Shown: in pieces, positions 22,631 through 26,054 of the stretch
Layout: every line of letters starts with the position of its first letter
Position numbering within the stretch: position 1 is the first letter of the stretch
Source: an uncultured Eubacteriales bacterium
GTDB taxonomy: Bacteria > Bacillota > Clostridia > Oscillospirales > Oscillospiraceae
DNA length: 26,054 nt
Reading direction: 5' to 3'
Assembly (NCBI GenBank): GCA_900544975.1
Contig: UQXI01000037.1
Span: 1 to 26,054 of the forward strand
Made by a program: the position numbers and the translations under genes
The notes under the pieces: model-generated
Seen by the model: only the letters and a program-made list of their open reading frames with translations
What the model was told of the DNA's origin: nothing
Database searches by the model: none

Positions 22631-23809
22631 ATGGATATATTTGAAAAATGTGAGCGGCGTTCCCGGGTGGACGAGGCCAAGGAGCTGGGGATTTATCCCT
22701 ACTTCCATGCCCTGGAGTCCCGGCAGGACGCGGTGGTGCAGATGGAGGGCAAGCGCCGGATTATGCTGGGCTCCAACAACTATCTGGGCCTGACCACGGA
22801 CCCCCAGGTCATGGAGGCGGGCATTCACGCCCTGGAGCGGTACGGAACCGGCTGCTCCGGCTCCCGGTTCCTCAACGGGACCTTGGAAATGCACCTGGAG
22901 CTGGAGGCAGAGCTGGGGGAATTCCTGGACCAGGAAGCAGTGATGACCTTTTCCACCGGATTTCAGAGCAATCTGGGGATCATCAGCGCCTTGGTGGGGT
23001 TGCATGACTACGTCATCTGTGACCGGGAAAACCATGCCAGCATTTACGATGGGTGCAAGCTGAGCTACGGAAAGATGCTCCGCTACCGGCACAATGATAT
23101 GACAGATCTGCGCCGGAAGCTGGAGCAGGTGCCAGAGAGCTGCGGCTGCCTGATTGTCACAGACGGCGTGTTCTCCATGGGAGGAGACATTGCCAATCTG
23201 CCGGAGATCGTAGCCCTGGCCCGGGAATTCGGCGCCCGGGTGATGGTGGACGACGCCCACGGCCTGGGTGTCATCGGCAAGGGCGGCAGAGGCACCGCCA
23301 GCTATTTTGGTCTGGAGGACCAGGTGGATGTGATTATGGGGACCTTCTCCAAGTCTCTGGCCAGCCTGGGCGGCTTTATGGCAGGTAAGGAGCGGGTGGT
23401 GGATTATGTGCGCCACAACTCCCGTCCCTTTATCTTCTCCGCCTCCATTCCCCCCTCCAACTGCGCCGTGGCCCTGGAGGCTCTCCGGCAGCTGAAGAAG
23501 CGGCCGGAGCTGGTGGAGCGTCTGGCCCAGCTGTCGGCCTATGCCCGCAAGGGCCTGACGGAGCGGGGCCTCAGCCTGCGTCCGTCGGAGACGCCCATTA
23601 TTCCCATTTATACATATGACGCCATCCGCACCCTGGCCAAAGCCAAGGAGCTGTACGATGCGGGGGTGTATGTCAACCCAGTGCTGCCGCCTGCTACGCC
23701 CGATGGGGAGTGCCTGCTGCGGACCAGCTATATGGCCAGCCACACCGAGGCCGTTTTGGACGAGGCCATGGACTGCATTGCGGCAGTCATTGGAAAGGAC
23801 TGCCCATGA
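22631..23809 (+). CDS. Alpha-oxoamine synthase, serine palmitoyltransferase-like (PLP-dependent)
   Basis: A 392-residue fold-type I PLP enzyme of the family that condenses an amino acid with an acyl thioester and loses CO2 (Spt, KBL, BioF, CqsA). Visible motifs: GSNNYLGLT, GTGCSGSRFLNGTLEMHLELE, the ring-stacking His135 (ENHASIYDG), Asp207/His210 in VDDAHGLGVIG, the PLP lysine Lys241 in GTFSKSLASLGGF, then RPFIFSASIPPSN. GTFSKS and the R-P-F-I-F-S-A-S-I-P-P run resemble serine palmitoyltransferase more than BioF (GTLxK) or KBL as I remember them. ATG 22631 is five bases after GAGGAGG; the frame upstream to 22520 crosses the promoter. It is ATGA-coupled to a dehydrogenase, as expected if the product is a 3-keto-sphinganine-like aminoketone. 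The substrate is not proven: glycine, alanine, serine or cysteate, and chain length, remain open. Confidence 0.82.
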   Translation: MDIFEKCERRSRVDEAKELGIYPYFHALESRQDAVVQMEGKRRIMLGSNNYLGLTTDPQVMEAGIHALERYGTGCSGSRFLNGTLEMHLELEAELGEFLDQEAVMTFSTGFQSNLGIISALVGLHDYVICDRENHASIYDGCKLSYGKMLRYRHNDMTDLRRKLEQVPESCGCLIVTDGVFSMGGDIANLPEIVALAREFGARVMVDDAHGLGVIGKGGRGTASYFGLEDQVDVIMGTFSKSLASLGGFMAGKERVVDYVRHNSRPFIFSASIPPSNCAVALEALRQLKKRPELVERLAQLSAYARKGLTERGLSLRPSETPIIPIYTYDAIRTLAKAKELYDAGVYVNPVLPPATPDGECLLRTSYMASHTEAVLDEAMDCIAAVIGKDCP

Positions 23810-24603
23810 AGACCGGGAAAGTGGTGCTCCTCACAGGGGGCAGCTCCGGGATTGGGCAGTGTACCGCCCAATCCCTGGTGAAGGCCGGATGCCGGGTATA
23901 TGAGCTCAGCCGCCGGGACAGCAGCCAGCCCGGCATCACCCATCTGGCCTGCGATGTGACCCGGGAGGATCAGGTGCAGGCTGCGGTGAAGACGGTTCTG
24001 GATCGGGAAGGCCGGATTGATGTTGTGGTGAACAACGCCGGTTTTGGCATTTCCGGCGCGGTGGAGTTTACAAAAACCGAGGATGCCCAGCGGCTATTGG
24101 ATGTGAACTTCTTTGGCATGGTCCGGGTGAACCGGGCGGTGCTGCCCCATATGCGCAAGGCAGGGGGTGGGCGAATTGTAAATCTCAGCTCCGTGGCGGC
24201 GGTGGCGCCCATTCCATTCCAGACCTACTATTCCGCCTCCAAGGCGGCGGTCAATGCCTATACCATGGCTTTGGCCAATGAGGTGCGGCCCTTTGGCATT
24301 ACGGTTTGTGCTGTGCAGCCGGGGGACATTGCCACGGGCTTCACCACCGCCCGGGAGAAATCTCCTGCTGGGGATGCCGCCTACGGTGGCCGGATTGGCC
24401 GCTCTGTGGACCGGATGGAGCATGATGAGACCACGGGTATGTCTCCCGCAGCCGCCGGGGCCTTCATCAGCCGGGTGGCCTTGAAACGGAGCCGTCACCC
24501 CCTGTATACCATCGGCGTCTTTTACCGGTTTGCTTCCCTCCTGCTGAAGCTTCTTCCGGCCCAGCTGGGGAATTGGCTTTTGGGGAAGCTGTATGCAAAT
24601 TAA
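23806..24603 (+). CDS. Short-chain dehydrogenase/reductase, possibly a 3-ketosphinganine-type reductase
   Basis: A 265-residue classical SDR. The nucleotide-binding motif is TGGSSGIG (residues 10-17), followed by NNAG, and the active site Ser129-Tyr142-x3-Lys146 with correct spacing. Ser-Arg-Arg after the second strand (ELSRRD) suggests NADP(H) preference. The C-terminal ~25 residues (FYRFASLLLKLLPAQLGNWLL) are hydrophobic/amphipathic and may touch the membrane, in keeping with a lipid-like substrate. The start ATG 23806 overlaps the TGA of the synthase gene by four bases (ATGA), so the two are translationally coupled. By context it probably reduces the ketone made by the upstream enzyme. A general acyl or steroid reductase role cannot be excluded. 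Confidence 0.8.
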   Translation: MKTGKVVLLTGGSSGIGQCTAQSLVKAGCRVYELSRRDSSQPGITHLACDVTREDQVQAAVKTVLDREGRIDVVVNNAGFGISGAVEFTKTEDAQRLLDVNFFGMVRVNRAVLPHMRKAGGGRIVNLSSVAAVAPIPFQTYYSASKAAVNAYTMALANEVRPFGITVCAVQPGDIATGFTTAREKSPAGDAAYGGRIGRSVDRMEHDETTGMSPAAAGAFISRVALKRSRHPLYTIGVFYRFASLLLKLLPAQLGNWLLGKLYAN

Positions 24604-24640
24604 AAGAGAAATCTGTTACAACGCGCCTGTTGCAAAAATT

Positions 24641-24704
24641 TGATATGCTCCCCCTATCCTGGACAGTTTGGTTTTTCACTGTCTCCTTTAGGGGGAGCAT
24701 ATCA
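24641..24704. terminator. Bidirectional terminator between convergent operons
   Basis: A perfect 16-bp stem TGATATGCTCCCCCTA (24641-24656) / TAGGGGGAGCATATCA (24689-24704), with an inner GACAGT/ACTGTC stem (24662-24667 and 24678-24683). On the + strand TTTCAGTTTC follows; on the - strand the stem is followed by AATTTTTGC. It serves the dehydrogenase from the left and the permease gene from the right. Confidence 0.85.
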
Positions 24705-24712
24705 TTTCAGTT

Positions 24713-25438
24713 TCACGATTTTTGTGTATGGGAAGAGGAGGTGACCCAACTCCACAGCAGGAGCAGGATCCCGACCGCAGACCACAAAAGCCTTCCCCAT
24801 AGCACAGGTGCAGGGCATGTAAAAGCCGGGTCCAAAACCTCCAGGATCAGGGGATACTGGGAGAAGAAGTCTCCCAGACAGAAGTCCAGGGCCTGAGGCA
24901 GCGGCAGCCAGGACAGGAGGAACACACCCGCCATCAGCCCATAAAGCAAGGCAGAGCAGCGGGCGCCCAGGCTCCAACCGGCGCCCAGACAGAACAGCCA
25001 TGCCGGGAGCAGGGTGAGTAGAGCGGGACACACCAACGAACCCAGGCTGGTTTCTCCAAAGGTGAAGGCGTAAAACCCCACGCACAGGGCAAGGACTGCC
25101 AGGTATAGAAGTAGGGTTCCCAGAGATACGGCGAGGATGCGAAGGGCGGCGTATTGTTTGCGGTTGATCGGGGTGGCCCCGGTGATGGCGCGTACGCGCC
25201 GCTCTTGGCTGGAGTGAAAATGGGCGATCAAAAGCAATTCACCAGAGCAGAGAAAGGGCAGCAGCCGGGACAGGTAGTGTCCGAAGCTCCAGGGAGAGAA
25301 GGGGGCTGTATTGGCAACCCCCTGCACGGTGACATGGGTGAGGGTCAGCCACCCATAGCCCAGGCAAATCAGCAGGATGCCAACCAATAACTTGCTGTTC
25401 AGCAGACGGCGCAGTTCATAGCAAAACAGGTTACCCAA
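24713..25438 (-). CDS. ABC-2-like membrane permease subunit
   Basis: A 241-residue integral membrane protein with about six hydrophobic segments: LVGILLICLGYGWLTL; a segment near LLPFLCSGELLLIAHF; ILAVSLGTLLLYLAVLALCVGFYAF; CPALLTLLPAWLFCLGAG; LLYGLMAGVFLLSWLPL; and LLWSAVGILLLLWSW. The start MGNLFCYELRRLL and the cytoplasmic RRVRAITGATPINRKQYAALR after the second helix are typical of ABC-2-type permeases. The start codon is TTG (25438-25436), nine bases after GAGGAGG. It overlaps the end of the upstream peptidase gene by eight bases, so the two are probably translated together. No ATPase is visible; one would be expected beyond the right edge. Substrate unknown. Confidence 0.75.
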   Translation of the reverse strand: MGNLFCYELRRLLNSKLLVGILLICLGYGWLTLTHVTVQGVANTAPFSPWSFGHYLSRLLPFLCSGELLLIAHFHSSQERRVRAITGATPINRKQYAALRILAVSLGTLLLYLAVLALCVGFYAFTFGETSLGSLVCPALLTLLPAWLFCLGAGWSLGARCSALLYGLMAGVFLLSWLPLPQALDFCLGDFFSQYPLILEVLDPAFTCPAPVLWGRLLWSAVGILLLLWSWVTSSSHTQKS

Positions 25439-26054
25439 GGTGCAACTCCTCCTCTGTCAGCCCGCAGGCGTCTAAAAAGTTTTGATAAGTCAGATAGGGA
25501 AACTGGGGGTCCGGCTCCTGGGTGAACAGGGTGCGGAGAATCTCGTCTATGGCCGCCTCTCCGCCCACCAGCTCCTCTGCTTTTTGAATTTTCAAAGCCA
25601 TCTCGCTGTAATGCCGCACGCCGCGCAGGCTGCCTGCGATGTTAGACCGGTACTGCTCGGGCAGAGCGTCCAGGTATTCGGGATGGCGGACATAGAAGTT
25701 CCGGTAATAGCCGTCCACGTCCTCCTGCCATTGGTCCACAAAGTCTTTTTGCGCCACTTCCGGGCCGTAGAGCTCTTTGACGATGCGGTAGGTGGTGTAG
25801 GTGGTCAAGCCCTCGGAGGACCAGGGGCTTTCTTCATCTATGGGGTCAAACATGACCCCCAGACCCCACCACTGGTGGACCAATTCATGGATGAACACCG
25901 TTCCAGGACTGCCGCCTTTTTGCCCGCTGTAAAGATTTTGGACAGTGAAGTCCAGCTCGTTGGCCAGGCTGGCGCCTTCTCCGGCATAGCCGCCGCCACT
26001 GCCCCGATTTTCAATCAAGTTGAACGAATCGTCGCCATAAAAGGACAGCGGGCC
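25431..26054 (-). CDS. M1-family (gluzincin) metallopeptidase domain, 5' part outside the window
   Basis: The C-terminal 207 residues of a larger protein whose frame stays open to the window edge (it begins GPLSFYGDDSFNLIEN, so the TTG at 26018 is not the true start). The zinc site HELVHQWWG and, 20-odd residues later, SEGLTTYTTY are the HExxH...E signature of family M1 aminopeptidases. An ENRGSG-containing segment precedes it where the family's GAMEN-type substrate motif would lie. It overlaps the ABC-2-like permease gene by eight bases. Single-polypeptide ABC permease/M1 peptidase fusions are known, so the missing upstream part may include membrane segments. Likely surface-exposed peptidase work tied to a transporter; function unproven. 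Confidence 0.85.
   Translation of the reverse strand, partial: GPLSFYGDDSFNLIENRGSGGGYAGEGASLANELDFTVQNLYSGQKGGSPGTVFIHELVHQWWGLGVMFDPIDEESPWSSEGLTTYTTYRIVKELYGPEVAQKDFVDQWQEDVDGYYRNFYVRHPEYLDALPEQYRSNIAGSLRGVRHYSEMALKIQKAEELVGGEAAIDEILRTLFTQEPDPQFPYLTYQNFLDACGLTEEELHLG

Noticed and set aside
22631..23809. Calling the PLP enzyme BioF (biotin synthesis) or KBL (threonine breakdown)
   Set aside because: No biotin or threonine dehydrogenase genes are adjacent; the lysine motif and following stretch look more like serine palmitoyltransferase. The family is sure, the exact reaction is not.
24573..24896. A 107-codon plus-strand open frame after the dehydrogenase
   Set aside because: It spans the bidirectional terminator and runs antisense to the permease gene.

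Overview
The window is about 26 kb of moderately GC-rich DNA that reads as a Gram-positive clostridial chromosome, most likely a gut member of the Oscillospiraceae (Flavonifractor/Oscillibacter-like). The grounds are the gene orders gdpP-rplI-dnaB and tilS-hpt-ftsH, strong AGGAGG-type ribosome sites, sigma-A promoters with 17-base spacers, an S-layer-homology-anchored exoprotease, and palindromic intergenic repeats. This placement rests on gene content and style; no database comparison was possible.

Left third (1-10325): a housekeeping block, all on the + strand. One good promoter (84-112) drives gdpP (c-di-AMP hydrolysis), rplI (ribosomal protein L9) and dnaB (replicative helicase). These are followed closely by tilS (tRNA-Ile lysidinylation), hpt (purine salvage) and ftsH (membrane AAA protease), which end at a textbook terminator (7971-8002). 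A separate transcription unit with its own promoter and terminator encodes an EF-G-like GTPase with non-canonical G motifs.

Middle (10326-19180): an accessory region. A 2197-residue secreted subtilase carries, in order, a signal peptide, propeptide, S8 catalytic domain with PA insert, a dockerin-like pair of calcium loops, propeller-like blocks, a bacterial Ig-like domain, a cohesin-like domain and three SLH repeats. Its mRNA leader has a perfect 13-bp inverted repeat. The gene is flanked by three copies of a roughly 106-113 bp palindromic, MITE-like repeat (one upstream, two downstream). Next comes a 382-residue protein with a C-terminal ArsR-like winged helix, whose promoter resembles that of the protease.

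Right third (19181-26054): a pepD - amidohydrolase - nth unit with its own promoter and terminator. Then a perfect-consensus promoter drives a two-gene, ATGA-coupled operon: a serine-palmitoyltransferase-like alpha-oxoamine synthase and a short-chain dehydrogenase. Together these look like the first two steps of sphingoid-base-type (or related aminoketone) synthesis, which would be notable in this kind of bacterium and is the most interesting candidate system here. A long bidirectional terminator separates it from a minus-strand pair running off the right edge: an ABC-2-like permease and an M1-family metallopeptidase domain, with overlapping reading frames.

No tRNA, rRNA, CRISPR array, transposase or phage gene was recognised.
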